Shown: positions 52,652 to 62,182, counted from the stretch's first letter. The stretch is DNA of 64,000 bases from Pedobacter steynii (GCF_900103665.1 NZ_FNGY01000013.1:124001-188000); one strand, 5' to 3'. Numbers and translations are program-made. The notes: generated by a model from the letters alone, not told the origin.

Positions 52652-53887
52652 ATGAAACCAATTCATATACTTACTTTTTGCCTGCTGTTTTTTACACTGG
52701 CATCCTGTAGAAAACAAGAGTTTATGCCCGAAGTGGAGGGGCAGCCTGTTCCACATCCGGAAATCACCGTTAGCCTGAAAGAGGTCCTGAATGCTTCTCC
52801 TTATACCCTGTTTAAGGCCGCCTGGGAGCGTAGTAATATGGACGAAATCATGATGGAAAGAGGCGACAAAGGGTATTATACAATGCTGGTGCCGACAAAT
52901 GAGGCCTTCATTGCAGATGGACTAACGCTGGAAAAAATAAACAGTACGGAACCGGCTTTATTGGATAGCATCCTGCTTTACCATACGCTTGCAGGAGCTT
53001 TCAATCCTGAAGATGTGAAAGATCGGACCGATAATTACCAGGGGAAAAGCCTGTTGGGAAACCCAAATCTAAAGGTGAAACCAGCCGTTACAGGCTCTGC
53101 CTTGTTTGAGCCTTATTTTTACCTTCAATACTTGAAATTAACCAACAACGAGCTTTATATAAATGGTAAAAAAGCAGGATCAATTGCCGCCATTCCGGCA
53201 AAAAATGGAGTGCTTTGGCCTGTTAACCGTGTTTTACACAAGCCTACTAAGACAATTTTGCAGGTCCTGGAGGAAGATGGCCGTTTCGGAATGTATCTGG
53301 AGCTAAACGCCCGTACAGATGCTTTATTCGCAGAACTGACCTATGGTTCTTTTCTTCATGATTTTACATACGGATTGAAGGTGATGGATTTAGGTTATAT
53401 CAATGTTACTTTTCATTCCGTTTTTGCCATCACTGATGATGCTTTTCGCAAGGCGGGCTACAATAGCGTAGATGAAATGATGGAACTGAATAACCGGAAT
53501 CCCCTGCCTTATGTGGATTGGGATACCTATTCCGTAAAGGGAGGATTGGTAACAGATACTTTGGTCGGGTATAACAGATGGGGAGCCTACTTTTCTCATG
53601 ATGAACCCAATGTTGGCCGGGGCACGACCAATGCCACTAATTTTTATTCCAATGATTTAAATAATACGGTGTTATCGGATTATACGGTGGTGACTGCAGG
53701 GTATCCAACGCCATTTCCTGAATACAAAATGCCATTGGATTTTAATACCGAAGGTGGTGTGGTCAAGGTTAAGGTAAAAGGATCGGACTATCCGGCAGCG
53801 AGTGTCATCGAAGCGGACATCAATACGATCATGGGGCCGGTTCATGTCGTAGACCGGTTGCTTTTGCCAAAGGGCTTCAAATTGTAA
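52652..53887 (+). CDS. Fasciclin (FAS1) domain lipoprotein B
   Basis: 411 aa. Lipobox LASC then RKQEF. One recognisable FAS1 domain (about 40-190; YTLFKAAWERSNMDEIMMERGDKGYYTMLVPTNEAF ... GVLWPVNRVLHKP) and a second, more divergent one (about 195-410; FHSVFAITDDAFRKAGY ... GPVHVVDRLLLP). Starts 20 nt after gene A. The divergence of the second domain suggests a specialised binding face. Predicted surface lipoprotein. Confidence 0.82.
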   Translation: MKPIHILTFCLLFFTLASCRKQEFMPEVEGQPVPHPEITVSLKEVLNASPYTLFKAAWERSNMDEIMMERGDKGYYTMLVPTNEAFIADGLTLEKINSTEPALLDSILLYHTLAGAFNPEDVKDRTDNYQGKSLLGNPNLKVKPAVTGSALFEPYFYLQYLKLTNNELYINGKKAGSIAAIPAKNGVLWPVNRVLHKPTKTILQVLEEDGRFGMYLELNARTDALFAELTYGSFLHDFTYGLKVMDLGYINVTFHSVFAITDDAFRKAGYNSVDEMMELNNRNPLPYVDWDTYSVKGGLVTDTLVGYNRWGAYFSHDEPNVGRGTTNATNFYSNDLNNTVLSDYTVVTAGYPTPFPEYKMPLDFNTEGGVVKVKVKGSDYPAASVIEADINTIMGPVHVVDRLLLPKGFKL

Positions 53888-53914
53888 TTCCCGGATATCC
53901 ACGAATGATTTAAC

Positions 53915-54916
53915 ATGAACGCAATGAATAACTTTAAATATATCCTGATGCCTGTGCTCGCTTTAACTGTAAGCCTGTTCAGTTGCAAAAAGGAGGAAAA
54001 AAAATCGTCCGGAAAAGACAGTAATAAAATCAGCGCTGTAGTTGCGGATAATTTTAACCTGTCTGTATTCAATACCGGACTTAACCGGAGTGGTCTAAAA
54101 ATAAAAATGCAGGAGCAAGGGCCTTTTACGGTCATCGCTCCTTCGGATGATGCTTTTCTGAAAGCCGGATTCGCCAACTCTGTAGCAATTCTCAGTGCTG
54201 AACCTTCCAGGATCTCGGCAATTATGAATTACCACGTTCTCAATGGAACTTATGAACTGAACAAGCTGCCCTTTCTTTTTAACCAGGAAATCCGTTCTGC
54301 AAATGGAGGAAAACTGTTTGTCACGCGTTGGGTAAAGGAGCAGGATACGGTGCTAACGATTAATGGTTCAAAGGTTTTATCACAAAATATCGGTGCTTCC
54401 AATGGACTCATCCAGGTGGTGGATCAAATGCTGGAACCTTATACGCATGAACTGGTAACAGAAGCCATTGCATCGGATAGGAACCTGAGCTTGTTTTATC
54501 AGGCCATTCAAAGAGCGGGATTGATCGAAACGCTCAATAGTAAAGGCCCTTTTACGGTGTTCGCGCCTGAAAATGCAGCGATGACGGTTTATGGATTGTC
54601 GAGTCTGGAGGCAATTAATACTGCTAATCCGGCAACACTTGCGGCTTTGATGCGCTACCACATCATTACCGACCGTCGCTTTGTACATGATTATATCCTC
54701 AGCACAGGAACAACCGCAAAGAGTGATCAGACGATGATAGATGGAAATTCTATTCAGATTCAGCTCATTCCAAACCCGAATGTTCCGGGGGCTTTTACAG
54801 GAATTCGATTGAAAGGAACGGGAAATACTGCATTTACCACCTTAGGAAAACAAGACGTACTGACAGGAAATGGCGTGCTTCATACCATTAAAGGGATGTT
54901 GAAAATCACCCAGTAA
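53915..54916 (+). CDS. Fasciclin (FAS1) domain lipoprotein C
   Basis: 333 aa. Lipobox LFSC followed by KKEEKK. Two FAS1 domains: about 45-185 (FNLSVFNTGLNRSGLKIKMQEQGPFTVIAPSDDAF) and about 190-330 (NLSLFYQAIQRAGLIETLNSKGPFTVFAPENAAM ... GNGVLHTIKGMLKI). The most canonical of the three FAS1 proteins. Starts 27 nt after gene B; Met4 at 53924 is an alternative start. Confidence 0.88.
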   Translation: MNAMNNFKYILMPVLALTVSLFSCKKEEKKSSGKDSNKISAVVADNFNLSVFNTGLNRSGLKIKMQEQGPFTVIAPSDDAFLKAGFANSVAILSAEPSRISAIMNYHVLNGTYELNKLPFLFNQEIRSANGGKLFVTRWVKEQDTVLTINGSKVLSQNIGASNGLIQVVDQMLEPYTHELVTEAIASDRNLSLFYQAIQRAGLIETLNSKGPFTVFAPENAAMTVYGLSSLEAINTANPATLAALMRYHIITDRRFVHDYILSTGTTAKSDQTMIDGNSIQIQLIPNPNVPGAFTGIRLKGTGNTAFTTLGKQDVLTGNGVLHTIKGMLKITQ

Positions 54917-54938
54917 TTAAAAAATTAAGATTTCAGAG

Positions 54939-57900
54939 ATGATTTTAAATAAAATACTCAAAAAAATAAGTGTCCTTCTGATGCTGTTGCTGCCCTTTGC
55001 TGCATCAGCACAGGAAACCAGCGGTACCCTGAACGGGACGGTCTACGATGCTGGCGGACAACCTTTGCCTGGTGCTTCGGTCATTGCGATTCATCAGCCG
55101 TCTGGTACCAAATATGCAACCTCAGCCGATGGTAAAGGACGATATTATTTACCCAACCTTCGCATTGGTGGCCCTTATTCCATAGAAGCCGCGATGATCA
55201 GTATGAAAGCGGATAAAAAAGAAGGCATTACCATTCGTCTTGGTGCTGCAATTTTGCTCAACTTTGCCCTGACAGACCAGACCCAACAATTGGGAGAAGT
55301 GGTCATCAAGGCGACTAAAAGAGGAGCGCAGGCCAGTACTTATGGGACAGGGAGAAACATTAGCGCTGAGCAGGTTCGCAATATGCCTACGGTTTCCAGG
55401 AGTATTACCGACATTACGCGTCAGGTGCCACAGGCGAGTAAGGACAATAGTTTTGGCGGTACAAACTTCCGTTACAACAACGTCACGATTGATGGTGCCA
55501 TCAATAACGATGCAATTGGCTTTAGTCCTTCTTTAGGCGGGCAGTCGGGAACCTCAGGCATGGCCGGAAGCTCTACCCGTACCAACCCGGTTTCTCTTGA
55601 CGCAATTGAAGACATGCAGGTCTACCTTGCTCCCTACGATGTGAAAATCGGAAACTTTACCGGGGGATCAGTCAATGCCGTAACCAGAAGCGGAACAAAT
55701 ACCCTTAGCGGATCTGCCTATGGTTTTGGCCGGAATGCGAATTTAACAGGCAAGGATAAAGTAGGAACGCTTGGTCAGATGAATAGCGATTTCTATGATT
55801 ATCAGGCAGGTTTTCGTTTGGGTTTTCCCATCATCAAAAACAAACTGTTCTTCTTTACCAATGAAGAATTCACCCGTAGAAGAGATCCTTTGCAGCTGCT
55901 GGCAGGAAGGGCAGAAACGAGTCATATCTTAAGTGCGGATGATGCAAAGGCGATCAGTGCCGCTAATTTCTTAAATGCAGGGGCTGCGGGTGAATTTAAT
56001 ACCTATTCAAAATCACGTAAGTTCTTCAATCGCCTGGATTGGAACATCAACGATAAACACCAGCTGGCGATCAGGAACAATACCATCGTTTCTGAAGCCA
56101 CACATATGGACCGTGATCAGCAGGATTTCAGGTTCAGCAGCATGGCCTTTTTACAGAAAAATAACCAAAGTTCTACGGTGGCCGAGTTAAAAAGCAGGTT
56201 CAGTAACAACCTCTCCGGAAATTTACTGGCAGGTTATACAATGGTAAATGATTCCAGGGATCCAATGAGTGACCCAAGTTTACCGCAGGTACAGATTGCC
56301 GGACGTACACCTGGTACCACTATTTATTTAGGAACAGACCGCGAGGCCAGCATCTTTGATATGAAACAAAGAACACTGGAACTAACCGCCAATCTGAACT
56401 GGAACCTGGGAAAACATACGTTAACTTTAGGTACCCATAATGAGTTTTATAACATTACCTATGGCTTTGTGAATGCCTGGAATGGAAGGGTAGACTATCT
56501 GAGTATTGATGATTACCTGAGCAACAATCCATACCGTGTACGTGGGGCTTATAATTATCAGAATAACAGCAGAAATGATATCCTCAATAACCCGGGTGCA
56601 AAATTTAATGTAAACCTGTATAGTCTTTATTTTCAGGATGAAATCCGTGTTTCCGATAAGCTGAAAGTGATCCCGGGACTTAGGACAGACATGGCGCATT
56701 TACCGGAAATGCCACACCTGAGCGATAAAACACGTACAGCTAAGGAAGATCCTTTCTTTGGAGGTACCTATACCTATACGCCCTTAAAAAGAATTACCAA
56801 TAATTTTCTGAACAAAGTACAGGTTTCACCAAGAGTAGGGTTTCGGTACGACTGGATGGGCGATCAGAGCCTGATCCTTAGAGGTGGTGCAGGTCTGTTT
56901 ACCGGACGTATTCCAATGGCCTGGCTGGCTTATGCTTTTTACAATACCGGAGACAGCTATGGTGGTTTCGATCAGAAAGCCGATCAGAAGCCTTTCGTTC
57001 CGGGTAGTAACCCTTTACAAGGTGGGCCAAATGGAATCGCAGATTTCATTCAGCAGAATGGCGCAGTTGTCAATAACCCAAATAGCGGAAAAACACAGAT
57101 CGACCTTGTCGACAATGGATTTGTAATGCCTCAGGTACTCAGAACAAGCCTAGGTATAGATTTTACCACGCCTTCTGAATGGAAATTTGGTCTGGAAGCG
57201 ATCTATACCAAAAACATTAAAGATGTGCTTTTCCAACAACTGAATGTGCAGGATAATCCTACGTATTATGGATATGATAAAGCGCGTCAGCAACCGGTTT
57301 ATAGCGGAACAGTAGATCAGCGCTTTTCTAATACTTATCTGTTAAGTAATACCAGTAAAGGATATCGCTATAGCCTTACCAGTAGCATCAGCAAAAATAT
57401 CGATGGGGTGTTGCAGGCTTCAGTTGCTTATACCTACGGGCAGTCTAAAGACCTGTCGAATGGTGTGCGTAACTCTATGGAATCGAACTGGCAATTGAAT
57501 CAGGCGCTGGTGCCTAACAATCCGGTATTGGCTAATAGCAATTTCGACATCAGACACCGTATTGTAAGTACGATCAGTTACAATAAAATATGGAATAAAG
57601 CAGGAAAAACGAATGTCTCTTTATTCTTCAGTGCGCAATCTGGCAGTCCGTTTACCTATGGCATTGTAAACAACAGCATTCAGGGGTTGCCACAACAGGT
57701 GAGTCTGGCTTATATTCCCAATAGAGAAGAGAGTATCCGCTATTTTCAGGATAGAAATGCTAACGGACAGTTGATTACTGCTCAGCAGCAAGCTGATGCT
57801 TTCAATACTTACATAGATGGTGATGAGTATCTGAGCAGCAGAAGAGGGCAGATCACAGAAAGAAACAAAGGTAGAACACCATGGAACCTGCAGGCCGACC

Positions 57901-58193
57901 TGCACCTTTCTCATGATTTGTTTGTAACAAAAGATAGTAAACAATTCATCACCCTCACGGCGGATGTAATGAACCTGACCAACCTCATCAGCAAAAACTG
58001 GGGCATACAATATTTCTCACCCAATACCTTCAACTCTACTTCCAGTGTTGGATTAACGCAGGAATTATTTCCACCGCAACAAAATGCAGGCGGCTATCCT
58101 TTGTACCAGTTTAATGCGCCGGGTAAGCCCTATAGTGTGGATTATTACGGTTCAAGAAGTCAGGTGCAATTTGGTTTAAGATATACTTTTTAA
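54939..58193 (+). CDS. Oar-like TonB-dependent receptor
   Basis: 1084 aa. Signal peptide ending AASAQ, a carboxypeptidase-regulatory-like domain opening TSGTLNGTVYDAGGQPLPGA (about 26-110), a plug with ISAEQVRNMPTVSRSITDITRQVPQ and GGTNFRYNNVTIDGAINNDA, and a long barrel (ending FGLRYTF). This is the Oar-type TonB receptor first described in Myxococcus, in Bacteroidetes often linked to export or handling of proteins at the surface. It sits 22 nt after the FAS1 genes and 3 nt before the IPT/NHL gene, so it belongs to the same operon and gives it a second receptor. Confidence 0.9.
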   Translation: MILNKILKKISVLLMLLLPFAASAQETSGTLNGTVYDAGGQPLPGASVIAIHQPSGTKYATSADGKGRYYLPNLRIGGPYSIEAAMISMKADKKEGITIRLGAAILLNFALTDQTQQLGEVVIKATKRGAQASTYGTGRNISAEQVRNMPTVSRSITDITRQVPQASKDNSFGGTNFRYNNVTIDGAINNDAIGFSPSLGGQSGTSGMAGSSTRTNPVSLDAIEDMQVYLAPYDVKIGNFTGGSVNAVTRSGTNTLSGSAYGFGRNANLTGKDKVGTLGQMNSDFYDYQAGFRLGFPIIKNKLFFFTNEEFTRRRDPLQLLAGRAETSHILSADDAKAISAANFLNAGAAGEFNTYSKSRKFFNRLDWNINDKHQLAIRNNTIVSEATHMDRDQQDFRFSSMAFLQKNNQSSTVAELKSRFSNNLSGNLLAGYTMVNDSRDPMSDPSLPQVQIAGRTPGTTIYLGTDREASIFDMKQRTLELTANLNWNLGKHTLTLGTHNEFYNITYGFVNAWNGRVDYLSIDDYLSNNPYRVRGAYNYQNNSRNDILNNPGAKFNVNLYSLYFQDEIRVSDKLKVIPGLRTDMAHLPEMPHLSDKTRTAKEDPFFGGTYTYTPLKRITNNFLNKVQVSPRVGFRYDWMGDQSLILRGGAGLFTGRIPMAWLAYAFYNTGDSYGGFDQKADQKPFVPGSNPLQGGPNGIADFIQQNGAVVNNPNSGKTQIDLVDNGFVMPQVLRTSLGIDFTTPSEWKFGLEAIYTKNIKDVLFQQLNVQDNPTYYGYDKARQQPVYSGTVDQRFSNTYLLSNTSKGYRYSLTSSISKNIDGVLQASVAYTYGQSKDLSNGVRNSMESNWQLNQALVPNNPVLANSNFDIRHRIVSTISYNKIWNKAGKTNVSLFFSAQSGSPFTYGIVNNSIQGLPQQVSLAYIPNREESIRYFQDRNANGQLITAQQQADAFNTYIDGDEYLSSRRGQITERNKGRTPWNLQADLHLSHDLFVTKDSKQFITLTADVMNLTNLISKNWGIQYFSPNTFNSTSSVGLTQELFPPQQNAGGYPLYQFNAPGKPYSVDYYGSRSQVQFGLRYTF

Positions 58194-58196
58194 GCA

Positions 58197-60410
58197 ATGA
58201 AGATGAAGCTACATGTAAAGAATATAATGAAAAAAGGAGTGTTCGGTTTCGGCCTGGTCTTGCTGGTGCTGGGCGCCTGTAAAAAGGACAAAACCGAAAT
58301 TGTCAAAGAACCGCTGAAAGTGACGGATTACTATCCGAACAGCGGAAATGAGGGCACATTGGTAACCGTTGAGGGAACTGGTTTTAGCAGCAATCCTTCA
58401 GCTGTTTCCGCTACATTTTCAGGTACTCCTGCGGATGTCGTGAGTGCAACTCCCAATGCAGTGGTATTAAGAGCGCCTCAAAAAGGAAGCACAGGAGAAA
58501 TTGTGATGAAAGTAAACGGAGAAACGCTGAATATTGGCCGTTATACTTATCAGGAATTAAGTGTGCGGCGGATTAGCCCTGCAAATGGTGCTGCAGGTGC
58601 GCACATCCGGATTTCCGGAGCAGGCTTCAGTAGTTTGAAAGGCCCTGCAGAAGTACTGATTAATGGAAAAGCGAGTGTGGTGGTGAGTGCCTCGGATACC
58701 CTTTTAGTCGTAGAAGTTCCGGTAGCAGTAGGAACCGGACCGGTAAAAGTGAAGGTGGATGGGAAGGAAGCTGCGGGGCAGATCTTTAAATATCAGGCAA
58801 TTGCAAGTATCAGTCCGCTAACCGGGGGTAAAGGTACCCAGGTGAGGGTTATAGGTGAAGGTTTTGAAGAACTGGCCGAGGGTAATTATGTAGATTTTAA
58901 TGGGAAGCAGGCATTGGTGAAAGAAGCGAGCGGAACATCATTATTGGTGGTTGCCCCTGCGGAAGTAGGGACAGGGCCATTATCTATAACGATTAATAAA
59001 CAGAAAGTAACCGGACCCGTATTTACAGTGGTTCCCCCACCTGTAATCGAGACCGTTTCTCCCCTGAGCGGTCCCGGTGGTTCGGTGATGACGATTGTCG
59101 GAACAACTTTCAGTTTGATTCCCGAAGAAAATAAGGTAAGCATTAACGGACATATTATTCCGGTAACTACTGCTTCGGCAACAAAGCTGACTTTGATGCT
59201 TCCCGGAAATACCGGAAACGGAAAAGTAATTGTAACTGTAAATGATCAGGTGGTACAGGGACCTGAATTTAAGGACCAGTCGCTGGGAATTAATAGCCTG
59301 AGTCCTGAAAATGGCCTTGCCGGAACTCATGTTACCATTACGGGTACAGGCTTTAATGCAAATGCGGCTCAGAATACCGTGACCTTTAATGGATTGCCTG
59401 CATCGGTGATTAGTGCAACAGAAACCACAATCGTAGTAAAGGCACCTATAGGTTTAAGCACGGGACTTATCAAAGTAGTGAATAATGGTGCGGAAGCCAT
59501 CTCCCCGGTTGTCTTTAGCAGAGCTGGAGTGCTGACCATAGCAGGAGGGCCTGGAAACAAAGACCTCGATATCTCTTCTTTCCGGACAGGTAGTATGGCA
59601 ATAGACCGTCAGGGAAATATTTTTGTATTGGAAGTTGAAAAGAGCAGGATCAAGAAAATCAATCCTCAGGGAGTGGTTACTTTATTTGCCGGAAGTCCTA
59701 CCGGAGAGCGGGGAAACAAGAATGGAAGAGGAACTGAAGCCTTATTTAATTTCGGTGCAAATCCGGGAATGGATATCGATGCAAATGATAATCTCTTCAT
59801 TAGTGATGGTAACCTGAGTGTAAGAAAAGTCAGTCCGCAGGGAGAGGTCAGCAATTTTGCCATAGGCTTTGGAAATATCAATAAACTGGCATTTGACGAT
59901 CGTGGCATATTGTATGTTCTTGGATCTTTTAACGGAGCATGGAGAATCAATTCTGAAGGATTGAGAACTGCGATTAACGTCAATTCTATGGCTGATGGAT
60001 GTCGCCCTGTAATCGTTGGCAATATGATCTATAAGTTAAACAATGAGAACTTTTATATTGATACCTATAATTTAACGACGACTCAGAATCTGATTTCGGT
60101 TATTGGTGGAAGTTATGGCCACGTAGATGGCGTTGGCAGAACAGTTGCTTTTGCGAGTATCAGTGGTATGGCTGCTGATAATGACGGAAACCTCCTCGTT
60201 GCGGATGGCGGTAACCTCGCTATCCGAAAGGTGAATTTGAAAACGAAGGAAGTAACAACACTTGCCAAATTCACAAAAGGAGGGACGGTAGATGGTAGCT
60301 TAACTGAGGCTAAAGTGGGTAATATTGGCGATGTGATCGTAGATAAAGCGGGGGATATCTATTTCATCGATACGAATAACAATGCAATAAGAAAGATCTT
60401 TCTTAAATAA
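58197..60410 (+). CDS. IPT/TIG and NHL-repeat lipoprotein
   Basis: 737 aa. Lipobox VLGAC followed by KKDKTE. Five IPT/TIG immunoglobulin-like domains in tandem (about 40-440), each opening with a xISPxxGxxGTxVxIxGxGF pattern. They are followed by an NHL-repeat propeller (about 445-737) with units such as GNIFVLEVEKSRIKKINPQG, DNLFISDGNLSVRKVSPQG and GDIYFIDTNNNAIRKI. IPT/NHL surface proteins of Bacteroidetes usually bind glycans or other polymers. Last gene of the operon; a terminator follows. The start may instead be Met11 (58227). Confidence 0.88.
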   Translation: MKMKLHVKNIMKKGVFGFGLVLLVLGACKKDKTEIVKEPLKVTDYYPNSGNEGTLVTVEGTGFSSNPSAVSATFSGTPADVVSATPNAVVLRAPQKGSTGEIVMKVNGETLNIGRYTYQELSVRRISPANGAAGAHIRISGAGFSSLKGPAEVLINGKASVVVSASDTLLVVEVPVAVGTGPVKVKVDGKEAAGQIFKYQAIASISPLTGGKGTQVRVIGEGFEELAEGNYVDFNGKQALVKEASGTSLLVVAPAEVGTGPLSITINKQKVTGPVFTVVPPPVIETVSPLSGPGGSVMTIVGTTFSLIPEENKVSINGHIIPVTTASATKLTLMLPGNTGNGKVIVTVNDQVVQGPEFKDQSLGINSLSPENGLAGTHVTITGTGFNANAAQNTVTFNGLPASVISATETTIVVKAPIGLSTGLIKVVNNGAEAISPVVFSRAGVLTIAGGPGNKDLDISSFRTGSMAIDRQGNIFVLEVEKSRIKKINPQGVVTLFAGSPTGERGNKNGRGTEALFNFGANPGMDIDANDNLFISDGNLSVRKVSPQGEVSNFAIGFGNINKLAFDDRGILYVLGSFNGAWRINSEGLRTAINVNSMADGCRPVIVGNMIYKLNNENFYIDTYNLTTTQNLISVIGGSYGHVDGVGRTVAFASISGMAADNDGNLLVADGGNLAIRKVNLKTKEVTTLAKFTKGGTVDGSLTEAKVGNIGDVIVDKAGDIYFIDTNNNAIRKIFLK

Positions 60411-60433
60411 GTAATGCTTTAAATTTTCCTTGT

Positions 60434-60467
60434 ACCGGGTCTGGCGAAAGCCAGCCCGGTTTTTTTG
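60434..60467 (+). terminator. Terminator of the envelope operon
   Basis: Stem ACCGGGTCTGGC/GCCAGCCCGGT with one bulged T and a GAAA tetraloop, followed by seven T. The only strong terminator found after 45144, supporting one long transcript. Confidence 0.92.
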
Positions 60468-60476
60468 TGAATGGTG

Positions 60477-60962
60477 TTAACCTTTGAAAATTGAATCCAG
60501 TTTGTTAAACATTTTGATCCAGCTCTGGTACGCGCCGGTTTGTTTTGCTATCGCTTCCCCGACAGTTTGATGTAAAGAAACGGATGTTTGATTTCCGACA
60601 GGTTTAAAAGTAACCGTGGTGAGGATTTCTTCCGGCCAGTCTTCCGGTTTTCCTGCCTCCACAGACCGGAGTGAATCACCTGCTTCATTTGTAAGCACCA
60701 TGGAGAAAACTAATTTTTCAGGAACAACAACTTCCTGATAGGTTCCCATAATCCAGCAGTCTCCATGAATGGGGTCATGAATACAGGAGTGAAAACTGCC
60801 TCCTTCTTTTACAGTAATAGATTTAAATTCAATGGTACATCCATCCGGGGCGTACCAATGTTTCAATTGCTCAGGATCTGTCCATGCTTTGAATACCAAT
60901 TCTGGAGAAGCATTGAAAAGATGGTTGATGAGCAGTTCTTTTTCTTTCTTATTTTGTTCCAT
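60477..60962 (-). CDS. SRPBCC/AHSA1-domain protein
   Basis: 161 aa. START-like SRPBCC fold of the AHSA1 (Activator of Hsp90 ATPase 1-like) type: FNASPELVFKAWTDPEQLKHWYAPDGCT at the N-terminus, GGSFHSCIHDP in the middle, and a long C-terminal helix. Such single-domain proteins bind hydrophobic ligands, and are very often encoded next to an ArsR-type regulator, as here, where the regulator's last 14 nt overlap this start. Cytosolic; ligand unknown. Confidence 0.9.
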   Translation of the reverse strand: MEQNKKEKELLINHLFNASPELVFKAWTDPEQLKHWYAPDGCTIEFKSITVKEGGSFHSCIHDPIHGDCWIMGTYQEVVVPEKLVFSMVLTNEAGDSLRSVEAGKPEDWPEEILTTVTFKPVGNQTSVSLHQTVGEAIAKQTGAYQSWIKMFNKLDSIFKG

Positions 60963-61284
60963 GGTCTTTGGTTTTTATTTCATTTAAATAGTTATCTAGT
61001 TTTTCAAACTTGTTGATCCATTGTTTTTTCGATTGTTCCAGCCAGTCGGATACTTCATTTAGCTTTCCAAGCTGGGCTTCACAATAACGTTCCCTTCCTT
61101 TTTGAGTGATGACCACCAGGCCACATTCTGTAAGGATCTGGATGTGTTTGGAAATCGCCTGCCGACTGCTGTTGAAGGTCTCTGCTATGGTGTTCAGGTT
61201 CATCGCTTCCTGAGCAATTCTTTCGATAATTTGCCGGCGGGTTGGATCTGCTATGGCCTGGAATACATCTCTTCTTATTTTCAT
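60949..61284 (-). CDS. ArsR-family winged-helix regulator
   Basis: 111 aa from the ATG at 61284; an upstream in-frame start at 61317 precedes the promoter box and is rejected. Opens RRDVFQAIADPTRRQIIERIAQ, followed by the recognition helix SRQAISKHIQILTECGLV, the standard ArsR/SmtB-like winged helix. No metal-binding cysteine pair in the recognition helix, so it is of the non-metal group that regulates SRPBCC genes. Two palindromes surround its promoter, consistent with autoregulation. Confidence 0.93.
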   Translation of the reverse strand: MKIRRDVFQAIADPTRRQIIERIAQEAMNLNTIAETFNSSRQAISKHIQILTECGLVVITQKGRERYCEAQLGKLNEVSDWLEQSKKQWINKFEKLDNYLNEIKTKDHGTK

Positions 61285-61286
61285 TA

Positions 61287-61331
61287 TGCAACTATATGGT
61301 TGCAAATATAAGCGCAATCATTTGATTGCGC
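61287..61331 (-). promoter_or_regulatory. Promoter and operator palindromes of the ArsR/SRPBCC operon
   Basis: On the minus strand TATATTTG (61310-61303) is a perfect -7 box, 18 nt upstream of the start codon. It is flanked by TGCAACTATATGGTTGCA (61287-61304; 6-bp outer arms) and by GCGCAATCA-TT-TGATTGCGC (61312-61331; 9-bp arms). Occupation of either would block polymerase, as expected for ArsR autorepression. Confidence 0.7.
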
Positions 61332-61440
61332 AATAGTGATTGAAAAATAATTTAAAATAAGGTTCTGGTCCTGGCTAACAGGATGAAAAATTAATGCTGA
61401 TTTGTCTTAACATTCCTGTTGAAATGAGTCTCATATCCTG

Positions 61441-61575
61441 ATGATATCATTAGGTGCTCAAATGGTTGTCAGAAGACCTTCAATAGGTCCTGTAGATCAA
61501 TCAGGGATCAATCAACCTCCTATTGAAGGTGAATTGAGGGTCAATGGAACAGAAGCGCAATTGCAGTTTATCTAA
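61441..61575 (+). CDS. Possible 44-aa ORF or gene fragment
   Basis: Open from 61423, first ATG at 61441, stop TAA at 61573-61575. Sequence includes RRPSIGPVDQSG and PPIEGELRVNGTEAQLQ, which looks protein-like, but no family was recognised and no promoter was seen. Could be the remnant of a lost gene. The rest of the 61332-61769 stretch shows nothing else. Confidence 0.25.
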   Translation: MISLGAQMVVRRPSIGPVDQSGINQPPIEGELRVNGTEAQLQFI

Positions 61576-61769
61576 TCAGCATACGACAAAAGCTTCTTTT
61601 TGATTTTTTTTGCGCTTTTCTACAGGATTGATCAGGGTTGCCTGATGTCCTGAAGTGGCAAAAAAAACACATACAAATATATTTCTTTCAGGAGTGTCAG
61701 GTATTCCGTTATTGAGCAGCGGTAAATTATTTGTTATTAATTGTAAGTTTAGAATTGACCGCTTATATT

Positions 61770-61777
61770 TACGTTTG
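61770..61777 (+). promoter_or_regulatory. -7 box TACGTTTG for the 61846 gene
   Basis: Exact TAnnTTTG match 68 nt before the start codon; upstream TTG copies are at non-standard spacing. Confidence 0.45.
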
Positions 61778-61845
61778 CATAGTAATTATTAATAAACTTT
61801 CAATATAGTTGAGGGTATGATGTAACGAATGCATTTAACAGACTA

Positions 61846-62118
61846 ATGAATGTTCTTTATCAGGCAAGGATATTAATGAAAAGATGGTGTATAAAAACGA
61901 ATACAAAAATTTACGATGTCCAGCAATTGGTGGATGGGGTAGATTTATTTAAGGTTGAAGTGAGCGGTTGCTTCTATGAAGTCTATAAATCCAGTTCAGG
62001 AGAATGGAGGTTGTTGTACCATTTGCCGAATTGCCGGGAATTACCTTTGGAGTCGCTGGGGAATATGATCGATAACGAAATGTTGTCGCTTCATAAGGGC
62101 GGAAGCCGGGAGCTTTAA
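61846..62118 (+). CDS. Small hypothetical protein, 90 aa
   Basis: Not recognised. Basic N-terminus, two cysteines (GCFYEVY, LPNCREL), no signal peptide. Met11 (MKRWCIKTN) at 61876 is another possible start. A -7 box lies upstream and no terminator was seen after it. Function unknown. Confidence 0.55.
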   Translation: MNVLYQARILMKRWCIKTNTKIYDVQQLVDGVDLFKVEVSGCFYEVYKSSSGEWRLLYHLPNCRELPLESLGNMIDNEMLSLHKGGSREL

Positions 62119-62163
62119 GTGTGGTATTCGAATTCATTGCAAGCAAGTTGCAATACTGTTTCC

Positions 62164-62171
62164 TACCTTTG
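62164..62171 (+). promoter_or_regulatory. -7 box TACCTTTG for the 62183 gene
   Basis: Exact TAnnTTTG match only 11 nt before the start codon, giving a nearly leaderless transcript. TTG at 62137-62139 is 24 nt upstream. Confidence 0.5.
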
Positions 62172-62182
62172 CAAAAAAAAGG

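Noticed and set aside
45144..60410. Polysaccharide utilisation locus (SusC/SusD)
   Set aside because: There is no SusD homologue and no glycoside hydrolase, lyase or sulfatase in the operon; the receptors are of STN-transducer and Oar type.
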